A stretch of DNA of 64,000 nt from Cloeon dipterum (GCF_949628265.1 NC_088786.1:2232001-2296000), one strand, 5' to 3'. Numbered from the stretch's first letter, positions 22,728-34,587 are shown. A program made the numbers and translations. The notes: a model not told the origin generated them from the letters alone.

Positions 22728-24176
22728 ATGTTGCTGAATCCGAGCTTGCCGATTTACAACCTGACCGCTGGCGGTCTCCTGGCCGAGGCTAAGGTTGCCT
22801 CCGGCGGTGCTGGCGAAACGCTCGCTGGCATCGATCTCTGCCACCCGAACTAGTCGGACTCGTCGATCCTCACTGGCTCAGCCTCCCACCCGCCGAAAAC
22901 TCAAACCACATACTCCTTGGCGTTGTCTAGGCTTTTATCTTCATCGTGGGAGTCATCGGCAACTGTGTGATGCTCATCACTTTCCTCGCGTAAGTGTTAA
23001 AATATAGCCCTTTACCCAATTACTAAAATAAAAAAATCGAATTTGCAGAACCAAATCCCTGTGAACACCTCGCAAACCTTGCTGTTCTCGATCTGCTAAT
23101 GATGGCTCAGCTGCCCATTTTCGTGGCCAACTCTCTCTATCAAAAGGTCAAGTGATGGGAACGCTGGGATGCAACCTTTTCGGAATTCTTGGGGTAATCT
23201 CTGTCATGGGAAACGTCGTCAACACTGTTCCGATCGCCTACGATAGATATACAGGTAAAGGACCGAACTCTCATATCGGATCGGATTGCAGAGTAAAAAA
23301 AGGATGAATCTCGAATTGCAGATCCATTGCATTTTCGTTCTCCTCGTGTGGCTGTGGGCTTTGCCATTCTCTCTTATGCCCGCCCTTGAGATCTGGAACC
23401 GATTCATCCCCGAAGGGTACCTGACTACCTGCTCCTTATTTGATCGATTCCAAGGACACTAGGGCCTTCACCAGCCGAATCTTTACCTACGTCATTCCAG
23501 TGCTGCTGCTCGTCTTTATCTACTCTTAAGATATTGGAACACGTTCGGGAGCATGAGAAGGCGATGGAGGGTCAGGCTGCTAAGATGGGTGTCAAGTCCC
23601 TTTCCGCCGGTGACGAAGACAAGTCGGCCGAAATCAGGATCGCCAAGGTTGCATGCGGAATCTTCTTCCTCTTCTTCCTCACCGCCTGGACTCCTTATGC
23701 CACCTACGTCCTTGTCGGTTGTTTCGGATCTAACAGGTGAGACGCATTTTTTCACTTTTTTGGCCTCCCCTAAAGTTGATATTTGATACCAACGACTACA
23801 GTACATCTTTCTCCGTCGATAATTTCGTAACACACTTTTTGTCCAACCAAACTGTGCCGCCGGCTGCCCTTAATCTTAAGACCCTCGTCCGTTCTAATTT
23901 CTGCTCGTAGGATTAGTTTCAAATTTCTTCTAATGCAGTTATAATTTGTCATAATACAATTAGTCTCTATTTCCTGTCACCGATCGATTCCGCATCTGCT
24001 TGAAGGGCCATCCTTACCCAATTCGCCTCAATGGTGCCCGCCGTTTTCTCCAAGACGGTGGCTCGCATCGACCCCTCAGCCACCCCAAGTTCCTTTGGCT
24101 TATCTCCGAGGACAAGTCTGCTGTCAAGAAGAAGAGCAGCGGTGCGTCCGGTTCTGAAAACAAGCCCGAGGCCTAA
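22728..24176 (+). pseudogene. Short-wavelength opsin pseudogene (unprocessed duplicate)
   Basis: It matches the intact opsin at 24825-26312 from the start (MLLNPSLP) to the tail, including the intron positions. Recognisable pieces are ..PPELVGLVDPHWL (TM1 approach), LAVLDLLMMAQLPIFVANSLYQ (TM2), IAYDRY, WNRFIPEGYLTTCS, KSAEIRIAKVACGIFF and FASMVPAVFSKTVARIDP (TM7). The frame is broken many times: a 2-base insertion in exon 1, a TAG in TM1, loss of over 10 bases after TKSL, loss of most of the start of TM4, a stop after YS in TM5, and a 14-base loss in TM7 after the IDP. Retained splice sites show a tandem genomic duplication rather than a retrocopy. Sequencing error is unlikely given the several multi-base losses. 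Confidence 0.88.
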
Positions 24177-24448
24177 TCTAACATGACGAAATGGATGACG
24201 AAAAATGCTAAAGTACACGGACATCTTCTCCGACTCGAACTTTTCGGCGAAATCTTCGATCGGATCTCCTTTTTTCGACAATTGCGCTCAAAACGCAACA
24301 GCTGTATTCCGAAATGGACTGAATTTCAAGGAAATAAATTTCAACCCAAGAGCATACAGAGAAAACGTACAATCTGTGCTGCAGAAATCATTTTCTTACG
24401 TTACAACACCCTCGGTGCGCAAACAAACACGAACGCACACGTGTAAAA

Positions 24449-24464
24449 GCTATTAATTAATAGC
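24449..24464. promoter_or_regulatory. Perfect 16-bp palindrome with TAAT/ATTA core, opsin promoter
   Basis: GCTATTAATTAATAGC lies about 200 bp upstream of the opsin TATA box. Palindromic TAAT-ATTA sites bound by Pax6 or other homeodomain dimers (RCSI/P3-like) are typical of insect opsin promoters; the match here is by pattern only. Confidence 0.5.
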
Positions 24465-24664
24465 GCAGGGCAAGCTATATGCGCGCCAAACAGGAAAACC
24501 ACTTTATTAATAGGGTGCATGCTAATGTCATTAAGGGATCTTCTCACACGAATGCATTGACATTAGTTAAGCAGGGTGAAAGCCTTTCAAAGTCTGAGCG
24601 TATTTTATATAAAACCGATAACAGGATTAACCAAATCACACCTCCCTCGGCATGCACGCCGAAC

Positions 24665-24672
24665 TATATAAG
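24665..24672 (+). promoter_or_regulatory. TATA box of intact opsin gene
   Basis: CTATATAAGGGG about 160 bp upstream of the ATG, placing the transcription start near 24695. Confidence 0.65.
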
Positions 24673-24824
24673 GGGTCGCTGCTTGGAGATGAGGCACCAG
24701 TGACTGGTCACAGAAGCTCACAAGCAGTGCTGGTCTCGTCTGCCAATAGCATCACTCTTCGCAACAAACATAAATCTTTTCAGAAAACGATAGGATTTTT
24801 GATATTTTTTCTAAAGAACACACG

Positions 24825-26312
24825 ATGCTGTTGAATCCGAGTTTGCCTCTTGCATACAACTCTACCTTTGAAGGTCCACATGCTGAAGCAAGGTAATTTT
24901 TTTATTTTTTTAAAAATGCCAGTTGGCGCTCAATTAAACGTCGTGACTGCAGGGCTGGCTTTAGCTCCGAGGCGATGGCCGGAGTGAATTTGCCTCCCGA
25001 ACTCATCGGTCTCGTTGACCAGCACTGGCTTAACTTTCCACCAGCTTCTTCTTCCGACCACACCATCCTCGGGATCGTTTACCTTTTCATTTTCATCGCA
25101 GGCGTTTTTGGCAATGGCTGTGTTCTTTGGATCTTTCTCACGTAAGTTAATTCCGAGTGAATGTATGTACATATTTAATTTAATATTAAAAACCCCAGGA
25201 CCAAGTCGCTGCGCACCTCTTCGAACGTTTTTGTTGCAAACCTGGCGGTGCTCGACCTGGTCATGATGGCTCAGCTTCCGATATTCGTTGCCAACTCGCT
25301 GTACCAGGGCCAGGTCATGGGAAAAGTGGGATGCCAGCTCTTCGGCACCCTTGGAGGGATCGCAGGCATGGGGGCTGCAGTCAATAACGTCGCTATCGCG
25401 TACGATCGATACAGGTGAGCAACGTACACGCCAATCAAAATGAAGGTTTGACCCTCTCTGCGTGGCTTTGTGTCGCAGGACGATTGCGTTCCCACTCGAC
25501 GGCCGCATGTCGATGAAGAGTGCCCTGCTGTTCGTCCTTTTCATCTGGATCTGGGCCATGCCCTTCAACCTGATGCCTGCCTTTGAAGTGTGGAACCGCT
25601 TCGTGCCCGAAGGCTTCCTGACCACCTGCTCTTTCGACTACCTGACCAACACCCAAGACGTCCGCGTGTTCGTGATGTGCATTTTCATCTACGCCTACCT
25701 GCTGCCCGTCTCTCTGTTGGTACTCTTCTACTCCAAGATCCTGGTGCACGTCAAGGAACACACCAAGGCCATGGCGGACCAGGTAAATTTCGATTTCGAC
25801 GCCTGAAATGCTTCCCCGTCTATATAAAATCTGCCCTCGACACACAGGCTAGGAAAATGGGGGTCAAGTCTCTAGCTCAGGGCCAGGACGAAAAATCTGC
25901 TGAAATCAGGATCGCCAAGGTGGCCTGCGGAATTTTCTTCCTCTTCCTGTGCGCGTGGACTCCGTACGCCACAGTTGCCCTGATGGGCGCCTTCCACTCC
26001 AACAGAGCCATTCTCACCCCATTTGCCTCGATGGTGCCCGCCGTCTTCGCAAAGTCGATTGCCTGCGTCGACCCCTGGGTCTATGCCATCAGTCACCCCA
26101 AGTTCAGGTCAGATGAGAACAATTTTTTTCAAAAACCAATTCGTTTCAACCCATGACACACACTCAACAAAGAAATATACTGATTTTGCAGGGAACAGAT
26201 GCACAAGCGGCTGCCCTGGCTGATTTCCGAGGAGAGGAGCAGCAGCAAGGCATCTGACACAACCTCCCAGGCATCCAACATCACAAGCTCTGTGGACGAC
26301 CATAAGGCGTAA
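24825..26312 (+). CDS. Short-wavelength-class (UV/blue) rhabdomeric opsin, 385 aa
   Basis: Six exons: 24825-24892, 24953-25141, 25199-25414, 25479-25782, 25848-26107 and 26192-26312. The seven-helix Gq-coupled photoreceptor has the DRY motif (155-157), the retinal Schiff-base Lys in FAKSIACVDPWVYAIS (about Lys328), an N-glycosylation site NST near the N-terminus, and the HPKFR turn after TM7. WNRFVPEGFLTTCSFDYLT and KSAEIRIAK are typical of insect short-wavelength opsins. At the TM2 site where insect UV opsins carry Lys (LKTPIF), this protein has Gln111 (MMAQLPIF), so UV tuning by that Lys is absent; blue or UV class cannot be settled by eye. A decayed tandem copy lies just upstream. Photoreceptor expression is expected from the promoter pattern. 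Confidence 0.95.
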
Positions 26313-27200
26313 GCGCCTCTTTTGAAACGACGATTTATTTATGACGACTGCAATGGCGAAACGATACTGATAAATCTACCTGTGACCTGACACTATAGAT
26401 GATCTCCAAATTTTCGCATTTTAATCAACTTTGATGTAATTATACGCCTTTGCAATAATATTGAAATAAATTCAGTAGGAAAGCATCCTATCGCATTATA
26501 CCATCCATAAATTTTATTTCTGAAACCTTCGATCTATTTCAAAAGATTTGTCTATAATATAAGCAAATTTATATGATACGTTTTTTTAATCCGAGAGTTA
26601 CTGCGATATTCATTTCTGCCCTTTTTAATTTATTTATTTCTTGAATATTCTTAATATTAGGAAAGAGGAGAAATTAAACCATTTTAAATTGTTGACGACC
26701 TGGAAGGACACGAATAACTAAATAAAATGAATTGATTGGATTATTTTAAATTAAGATTTTAATAAAGTTTGCAACCAAAAAAGGGCCTAATATATAGTGC
26801 AGTCAGAAAGGCTACAGGTACAGAGACCGACAAGACACTATACAAGTCTTGGACTGACCGATAAAATGTTAATTAATATGTTTTTAATTATTTGTTTTTC
26901 GAGTAATTATTAAATTTAGCTTTAAAAAAGGTGGTACAGCGAAAAAGACTCGACAGTTTATTACTTGCGTGAAGCTCTAAAAGCGTGCAGAATTGCAGAT
27001 GCAGATTCACATCCATTCATTGTTCTCGAGTTGCGCCATTCATTTTCAAAGAGTATTTTGTAGGTGGCAGCACCATCAGCGTCAACAAAAGTTATCCGAG
27101 CTGGTGAGTGGTGAAAACGAAAACGAAACCAAAACACGCTACGCCGGTTTGAATTTGAACGATTGGTGTTAAGTTAAAAATTGTTTCAACTGCTTTAAAA
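26313..27200. other. Intergenic, opsin 3' side to PPIL1 promoter
   Basis: AT-rich; a possible poly(A) signal AATAAA lies near 26464. No gene or repeat family recognised. Confidence 0.5.
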
Positions 27201-28036
27201 ATGAGCCACCTGCAGCTGACAACAAATACTGGAATACCAGACAGTTCCTGGCAACCTCCCTTTTGCGTCATGGAAACAACGTATGTATGCTTAATTTTTT
27301 TATGTTCTGAAATTAATAATTTTTAAGTAATATAATTATGATGTATGTATGTTGTAAAAATTAAACCATAACCATTTGAGTATAACGATATTTCTACTCG
27401 AGTATTGGTGCGAATAGGACGAAGAAAATCAAATTGAGTACATAGAGTGTACTTGCAAAAGGTATAATTATTTTTCTATTCGACAGAATGGGAGAATTTG
27501 CCGTGGAACTTTACTGGAAGCACGCTCCAAGAACATGCAGAAATTTCGCAGAACTGTGTAGACGAGGCTACTTCAACAACACCAAATTCCACAGAATTAT
27601 CAGAGACTTCATGATTCAAGGTTTTTTCTAACTTATTTGGATTAAAATATTTATTTAAAAGTTTCTAAGGTGGAGACCCAACTGCGACCGGTCGAGGAGG
27701 AAGCTCGATTTACGGCAAAACCTTTGCTGACGAATTCCACCCGGACTTGAAACACACTGGTAATTTAATTCAGTCCATCTGTATGCTGTTGCCTTACGTT
27801 TCGTTCAAGGCGCTGGAATTCTCTCCATGGCAAACTCTGGCCCTGACACGAATGGATCTCAGTTTTTCATCACCCTCGGTCCAACCCAGTGGCTGGACGG
27901 GAAGCACGCAATTTTCGGACGCATTTCTGGTGGCATGAATGTAATCAAGCGGATTGGATTGGTCGAGACAGACAACTCGGACAAGCCGGTGGACGACGTG
28001 CAAATCAAGAAGGCGTACCCAAAGATGCAACTGTAG
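27201..28036 (+). CDS. PPIL1: Peptidyl-prolyl cis-trans isomerase-like 1 (cyclophilin)
   Basis: Four exons: 27201-27280, 27487-27620, 27670-27759 and 27810-28036, giving 176 aa; human PPIL1 has 166. The cyclophilin core is intact: [16 protein letters not shown] holds the catalytic Arg and the Phe/Met/Gln of the active site, followed by [21 protein letters not shown] and the Trp of [11 protein letters not shown] that binds cyclosporin. The family member sits in the spliceosome with SKIP and isomerises prolyl bonds. Exon 2 ends at a weak donor, CAAG|GTTTTT. The stop lies 103 bp from the PIGA stop in a convergent pair. Confidence 0.96.
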
Positions 28037-28139
28037 CCAGTGAAATTGCTTTGCTTTGAAATGAAATATGTGTCACGTCACATTTTTATTCCATGTACTG
28101 AGGTAACAATAATAATGATTTTTCTTGTAAAAAGCTTTT

Positions 28140-30946
28140 TCAGTTGAACCCGTTTTGCTTGATGGAGGTTCTTCGTTTTGATGCGTAATCGGGCGCGATA
28201 TCAATAAGCTGAAAAAGTGACTGTTTCAGTCAAAGGCATTTCCACGCATCAACTGACTTGTTGGGAACATTAACTGACAAATTCTTGGGTTTCGAATTGA
28301 ATTGACTCATTACACGGGATCTGATAAAGTAAAAGAAGGGGCTGTACTTACATGTCGGGGCCGGTACCAGTCGAAAAACTTGATTATCAAAAAACAAAGG
28401 GACAGAACCAGGAGGAATGGGTAAACTTTGGTTTGGTGCAAGCTGCAAGAAGAAGAAAATTGTAGTTTGTGAGATCAAAATAGATGAATAATTCTTACCA
28501 GTCGCTTAGCTGTTGTCCAAAAGGTTTCAGCCGCTGCTTTGCGACTGTGTCGTAAACGTGTTCAGTTCTTTTGGTCACGTCAAACCAGTTGTAGAAGGAG
28601 CAAATTTTCTCGTGGCGCTCTTCTGGACTAGGCCCTGCCCCAAGTCTGAAGGCTATGATAGCTTTTTCCAGGGCTAAGGTTAGCGCTGCAAAATAATCGA
28701 ATTTAGACACAGGAATAATTTTTTTGGCTGCTTTGACTCCCTTACAATTCACATCTGGCTCAGCCAAGTACATGAGATCGGGAGGTAAAACTTCAGGAAT
28801 GCCACCAACGTTGGTGCTCACAACATGAAGGCTGAAACAAAAATACAGGGATTTAATGAAATTTGTACGTACTATAGGGATGTTTCCTTCGACTTATGGC
28901 ACTGGGATTATTGGTGTGGTATTTTGTACTAGATTTTTTATGTCCTGAAACCGAAATGTTCGGCGGCCGATTCCGGCTGTTTTGACGCCGAATATTTTGG
29001 TTTCACGCACTTAAAAAATGGTCAGAAAATCTAGTATTTTTAATAACAAAGCCTGGTCGAAGGAAACATCCCTAATTTTCTCTTCAAATTTCACTCATAG
29101 CCGCCCAATTGATTTGTCTCGTCAAGAATAAACATTATGATAGATCAAAAATGGGACATTTCTCTAAAAAATCCTTTTTAGTCAACTTTGCGCAGTGCAA
29201 AATAATAATTATGAAGGTCGGCTAATTGCGAGTTTAATCAAACGAACGAACCCACAACAAGCTGCTTCGACGATTGCCATGCAAAAAGCCTCAGTTAGTG
29301 ACGTATTGAGGAAGATGTGTCCTTGCACAAGCACATTTCGCACTCCTCTCAGGTCCAAGGCACCAAACATTTGCATTCGGTCTCCCAGTTTTTCTTTCTG
29401 CCACATCTCCTCCAGCGCTTCTCTTTTTGGGCCATCACCAACGATAAAAAATTGAACCTATAGCGTCAAAGGCGAGCTGTTTATTGAGATATTGTTAAAA
29501 ACAGTGTGTTACTACATCTGGGAAGTTTTTGCAGATAAATGGTATGATGTGAATCATGAAATCCACTCCTTTCCGGTAAACCAAGCGGCACACCACCACG
29601 ATCGTAACTGCACACACAAATTGACGTTAGAGTAATTTAATTTGTTCGAAAACGATACTTACTTCGAGTTTTTGACCTTTTTTCCGGCTCAGGAGTAAAT
29701 AATTTGGTATCAACAGCGTTAGGAATCACAGACACAATGTTGTGTTTAATCTTTGCTCGCAAAACTGTATTTTCTTTCCTGCAATGGCAAAGCTGAAATT
29801 ATTATCATAAGAAGGTAACTTGGAGAGTGCAATACCCTATGTGAGAAACACATATACAGTGAGTGCAATTGACAAGGCTGAGTCTCAAAAACATGTTGGT
29901 AATAATGGCGGAGGCATCTGCGAAGCCGAAAAGCGAGTGGTCCGTAAAAACAGTCTAAATGAGACAAAATATTATATTATAATCTAGCCAAAAGTCGAAA
30001 AAGACATTCTCTTACGTGAAGGCCCATCAGTCTTCCAGTGTTCATAGCTTCATGGGCGATTGTCGAGAATGCTGCGTGTCCATGAACCAATGTGATTTTT
30101 TCTTGGACTAGTATGTGTCTGATGTAGGGAATCGTGGCTATCATTGTTGGCAAAATGCACCCATTGTAAAATGTCCTCAATGGCAGGTAAAACACCTGAA
30201 ATTGTAATATCGCAAATTGAATTAAGACCGGCTTTTATTAATCTGCAAGTTCCAAAACATCTAAGTAAGCTGAAAAATATTTCTTGACGTACATAAGGAA
30301 ATCAAATAACAATTATTGAACAGTTGAAATGTGCAAAAAATATCATGCCTACTTTCAGACCATTGGGCAGCCATCGAATGCCGACAACTTTATCATAAGA
30401 ATGGGTGACCACAACGACTTTGTGACCTCTTGCGATGAGGCATTGCGATAGACTGTAAATGTGCTCTTCAACGCCCCCGACATTTGGATAGAAAAAATCA
30501 GAGGCCATCCTGGAAGACGGAAGATATCATCAAATTAAAATTTCTAGCAAAACGAGACATTAAAATTTCAGGCGTAATAAAAATATAGCTCCCTTACAGT
30601 ATTCGATGTTTCATCGTTTCGTGTTCGTTTTCGTTTCTTTCTCTACATTGGCACGACGCGTTCTTTCTTGGAATTTGAGTTATTATCAAGACGTAGCGAG
30701 AACATACTTTTTGTCGAGCAGCCAGTTCAGTTTGTTTATTTACCACACCCACTTACATCAATTTCGGCACTCCACGAGTCGCGCAGCTGTTTCAACTGAA
30801 GCCACGCCCCCTTTAAGTGTCATCTCTCGAAAAAAAAATCTAGTGACAGTTCACATTCACAGTCGTTTCTTTTTACAATTTTCAAACAGTTTTTAAATGT
30901 AAATCTCATCTACCCACCTGCAATCCAGACAATTCCAGAGCACCAT
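28140..30946 (-). CDS. PIGA: GPI N-acetylglucosaminyltransferase catalytic subunit PIGA
   Basis: Eleven exons, minus strand: 30946-30918, 30509-30353, 30195-30016, 29954-29836, 29778-29663, 29607-29516, 29457-29252, 28831-28746, 28685-28499, 28442-28352 and 28208-28140; 443 aa. This GT4 glycosyltransferase makes the first step of GPI-anchor synthesis, moving GlcNAc from UDP-GlcNAc to phosphatidylinositol at the ER. Conserved blocks: [51 protein letters not shown], the EX7E region [16 protein letters not shown] and [12 protein letters not shown]. One transmembrane segment near the C-terminus ([20 protein letters not shown]) matches the family's ER anchor. The first exon codes MVLWNCLDC and joins at CR-MASDFF. 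A 53-base intron after EPDVN reads open, so a naive reading frame would wrongly include it. Confidence 0.94.
28875..29074. mobile_element. MITE with perfect 19-bp TIRs (200 bp, in PIGA intron 7)
   Basis: Left end TAGGGATGTTTCCTTCGAC and right end GTCGAAGGAAACATCCCTA are exact reverse complements. TA at both outer ends could be a TA target-site duplication (Tc1/mariner-like), or the TAGGG start could be hAT-like; the flanking 8 bp do not match. The interior is non-coding. The perfect TIRs point to a young insertion. Confidence 0.8.
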
Positions 30947-31032
30947 TAGATGACATTAACTTTAAAACAATTTATATAATCTGTCAATGTCACGGAAGTA
31001 ATTCATACTGTCGCACAAAATCCGGTCGGAAA
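30947..31032. promoter_or_regulatory. Bidirectional promoter PIGA / EIPR1
   Basis: Only 86 bp separate the two divergent start codons, so both genes must be driven from this interval or from inside each other's 5' UTR. No TATA box is evident. Confidence 0.7.
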
Positions 31033-33065
31033 ATGCTTGACGAAGAGACGCCTGTTATTTATGGACTGGAATTCCAAGTAATATACATATTATTTTTTGT
31101 ATTCATCATGATTAAGATGAAATTTATTTTAAATAAAATTTTAGGCTCGAGCTTTGGCTGCGCAGCTGGCAGAAACAGAAGCAGTGCGATTTTATGTCGG
31201 AACGCAATCTTTAAAGTTTGACAATCAAGTTCACCGACTTGAGCTGGATGAAGAGAACAACATGATAAAACGAGAGGTTTTTCATCACGGAGACGGAGAA
31301 ATTTGGCACATCTCTGCCTCGCCGACGGATAAAAACGTCATCTCCACAGTCTATAACCACATTTCTCGTTAGTAATTATGGGGGACTCACACTTTACGCT
31401 CACTCACACTTCTCGCTCTGATGGGAAGATTCAATGTTAATCCCTATCCTAGCGAGAAGTGTGAGTTGGGCGAAAATGGTGAGTCTGCCATATTCAAGTT
31501 TGAAAATATTTTATGGCTAAATATTTTGTTTCCAGCTGAAAAATCATGCACGAAACACACTGCTGTGTGGCGCACGTCAGACGAAATGAACCCCACCACT
31601 GAAATCCGTAACCTGAAATTGCTTACAAAATTAAACACCTCTTCGATGGGCGAAGACATTAAATGCACCCATTTTCACCCAACCGAAGAGAACAAGCTGC
31701 TGACAGTTGTCGACGGCACATTTGCAATTTGGGATCTCAATGCTGCTGGTGGATCTTGTGATGTATGATAGGTTAACAGGTAGAAGAGCTAATTTTAGTG
31801 TTAATTTTTTCATGTAGGCCACAACGAAAGGCGCTATTGAAGGCAAGGGTCAGCCTAAATTCTCCACGGCGAAATGGAATCCTCACCAAGGAAAGAGTAA
31901 CTTAGCCACTGCGAATGATATGTTTATCAGAGGATGGGATACAAGGACAAACCAAGAGGCTTGGCTCATTGAAAGTGCCCACAACCAACTTGTCAGGTCA
32001 ATTTTAATAACTGCAATGATGTAAATGTCAAAATACAGTCAAATGGAAAAACAGGGACATCGATTTTAATCCCAACAAGCAATATTTCCTCGCAAGCTGT
32101 GGAGATGATGGCAACAGCAAATTCTGGGACATCAGAAAAACCAAAGTGCCTGTCGTAACCAGAGCTGATCATTCTCACTGGTAAGTTAAATGACTAGTGA
32201 CCAAATTTCACGGGCTGGAAGACAAAATTGGCATGAGGTCGAACGAAATCTGGTCTGTACTGGTTAATTGCGTGATATATATTTAAGAGAGGAGTTATTT
32301 TAGTTTTTGTTTTAGACAAATTCACTTCGAACTCAAAAAAATAAATTTTTTGTGTTTAGCAGTTATTGTCAACTCCATGTCGTGGGTCCGAACCATCAGA
32401 ATTGCAAAAATTACCAACCGTTAGACTCCTATCATCCTCCTTTTACCAGCAGAAGGGTTTAGCACACTTTATCATTGAAATTACTCCACGGGGAGATGAA
32501 ATACTGAGGTTCCCGAGCATTCCTAACTCGACCCTTAAAAACTGTAAACCGTTCTATGTCACAATCAACTTGTAAAGACCGATTTTTGCTGTATATTTCA
32601 TTCAGTTTGCCAACTTTGTGCTCTGATCCTAGTAATTCCGTCTCGAGAGATATTTTGAAGTAATATTATTGGAGACAAATTTGTTTTTCTAGGGTGTGGT
32701 GCGTTCGGTTCAATCACTTCCATGACCAGTTGGTTCTCACTTCAAGCACCGATTCCAGAGTCATTTTGCTAAGCGCGGCGTCAATCTCCTCCGAGCCTTT
32801 CGGGCACATAGTGGAGGAAGATTCCGTGAATGAGGAAAAGTGAGATTTTGAATCGGCACAACGTAACTCTACTTGAAATCTCTTTTCTTTTAGACCGGTG
32901 CCTCTGAAGGACGGGGTTTTGGCAGTATACGAGGAGCACGAAGACAGTGTTTACGCCGTGGAGTGGTCCAGCGGTGATCCATGGACATTTGCTTCGCTTA
33001 GCTACGACGGACGGCTGATAATCAACCAGGTTCCAAAATCGGAGAAATACAAATTGCTTCTTTAA
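31033..33065 (+). CDS. EIPR1: EARP and GARP complex-interacting protein 1 (TSSC1 family)
   Basis: Seven exons: 31033-31077, 31145-31367, 31536-31762, 31818-31996, 32055-32180, 32693-32839 and 32894-33065; 372 aa. WD40 beta-propeller protein that binds the EARP and GARP tethering complexes and helps endosome recycling and dense-core vesicle traffic. Family blocks are plain: [55 protein letters not shown] and, at the end, [19 protein letters not shown]. It is divergent from PIGA and convergent with the DnaJ gene (103 bp between stops). Confidence 0.95.
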
Positions 33066-33168
33066 TTTGATAAATTTGAATAACGCATTCCTTGTTTGTA
33101 TAGTATCTATGTTGCACAGAATAATTGAATTTATTGTACATACTTTCTTTTCAATGTGAAAAATATAT

Positions 33169-33792
33169 TTATGAAGTTTTCCTGATTCTCTCGAACTGCT
33201 CATCTTTGCTCAGAGAAGTCGCTCTCTCCCTGACCTTTTTGTACGCGTTGTAATTCTCAACACTCTTTTGATCCAAGACGTCTCTCGAAAAGGTGAAAGA
33301 TTTCTTGATTGCCCAGAACTGAAATTCAAATATCACGTAAAGAGAGCATTAAAATTTGCTAAAAATTAAGAACAGTACTTGCAATCCACAGCCAACTCCG
33401 GTGAAAATAATGCAAGCGAACACAATCCACTTGTTGCTCAACTTCTTCAATCCTTTGATGCCGTAATAGGGTTTAGCTTGGGCTCTGCGAAAGTCGCCTT
33501 GTCCAGGGTGGTAGTAGAAGGAGTCGTCCCTGAAAACGTGGTGGCCGGCTGCTGTCGTGTAAACCGGTATTTGCCTCATCTTCAGCTGGACGTCGTATTC
33601 TCGTCGTAGGATCGGTTTGCTGAGAATGCTGTACGCCTCGTTGATTTTGACAAAGTTGGCATGGTTCTGTTTGTCGCTCGAACTGCTTGCGTCAGGGTGG
33701 TGCTCTTTAGACAGCTTGATGAAAGCACTCCTGATCTCCTGCGCTGAACAGTTCTTTTCCAATTTCAGCGTCTCGTAGTGCGTTTCAGCCAT
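33169..33792 (-). CDS. DnaJ-domain membrane protein, DNAJC4-like (187 aa or longer)
   Basis: Two coding exons, minus strand: 33792-33379 and 33318-33169. A J domain at residues about 4-70 contains the HPD triad (SKEHHPDAS) needed to stimulate Hsp70 ATPase. It is followed by a linker and one hydrophobic span (WIVFACIIFTGVGCGLQ), then a short basic tail ending KTS. J domain, single span and charged tail resemble DNAJC4. The frame stays open upstream of Met33792 to a likely splice acceptor (ctttcccag) near 33825, so an upstream exon could add N-terminal residues, for example a targeting sequence. Probably in the ER or mitochondrial membrane (inference). Confidence 0.8.
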
Positions 33793-34587
33793 AAGGAACT
33801 GCGGAGGTCGTCTTTGAGTTTTTCTGGGAAAGCATGTTTTATTTAATAAGTTACGAATCACATCAATAAGTCAGGAAAATTTAATAAACATTTACAATTA
33901 TTATGTAACCCTTTAAGTATTTTTCGGCTAGCCATTTTAATTCTTGAGTTGTTAATGAAATTTTTCATGCATCTCTCCAAATATTTAAAAATAATTTTCT
34001 TAGCTTTTCTGTACAAGCTGCCGATGAATAAATTAATACAAAAAATAAATAAGCAAAAGCCCAACACACAAATAATAACAAACGCAGCGCTCAGCTCATT
34101 CAGGCGATTTGAAAGATTTTGCAAGCAAGCAAACACGTAACCTTCGAATTAGAATTAGACACTAAAATTATCGTGACATTCTCCACTCACACATGAAAAC
34201 AAAGGATGAGTTGTTGTTAAACCTGTGTGCGCAGTTGTTAAGAAACAAGCTGCATAATATTTTGCCAATGCCAAACAGACTAGCGCAAATCACAAAAGAA
34301 TGATAGACTTGCTGCTGGACACGCACGAATCCAATTATTTTACATTGTCTCCCAACGAAAGCGAATAATTAAGCACTCTTCTCGGCCCAAAAGTTTCTTT
34401 TCACAGTCCTTACTCTTCCACTGATCGATTATTTTTCTGCACTTTCTCTCGCTCGTCTGTTGACACCCACCAAAGCGGCCACGTGACCAGCTCAGCTGTT
34501 CGTAGTAAACAAACTCGTGTGGTGTGGTGTGGCAACCCATTGACTGAGATTTAAGCCTGGTAAAATAATAATTATATAAAAACTGAA
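33793..34587. other. Divergent region DnaJ gene / PTRHD1
   Basis: Holds both promoters and probably the missing 5' exon of the DnaJ gene. The left half is AT-rich; the right half (34370-34530) is richer in GC. Confidence 0.45.

Noticed and set aside
25435-25845. Minus-strand frames of up to 231 codons over the opsin exons
   Set aside because: Antisense shadows of the GC-rich opsin exons.
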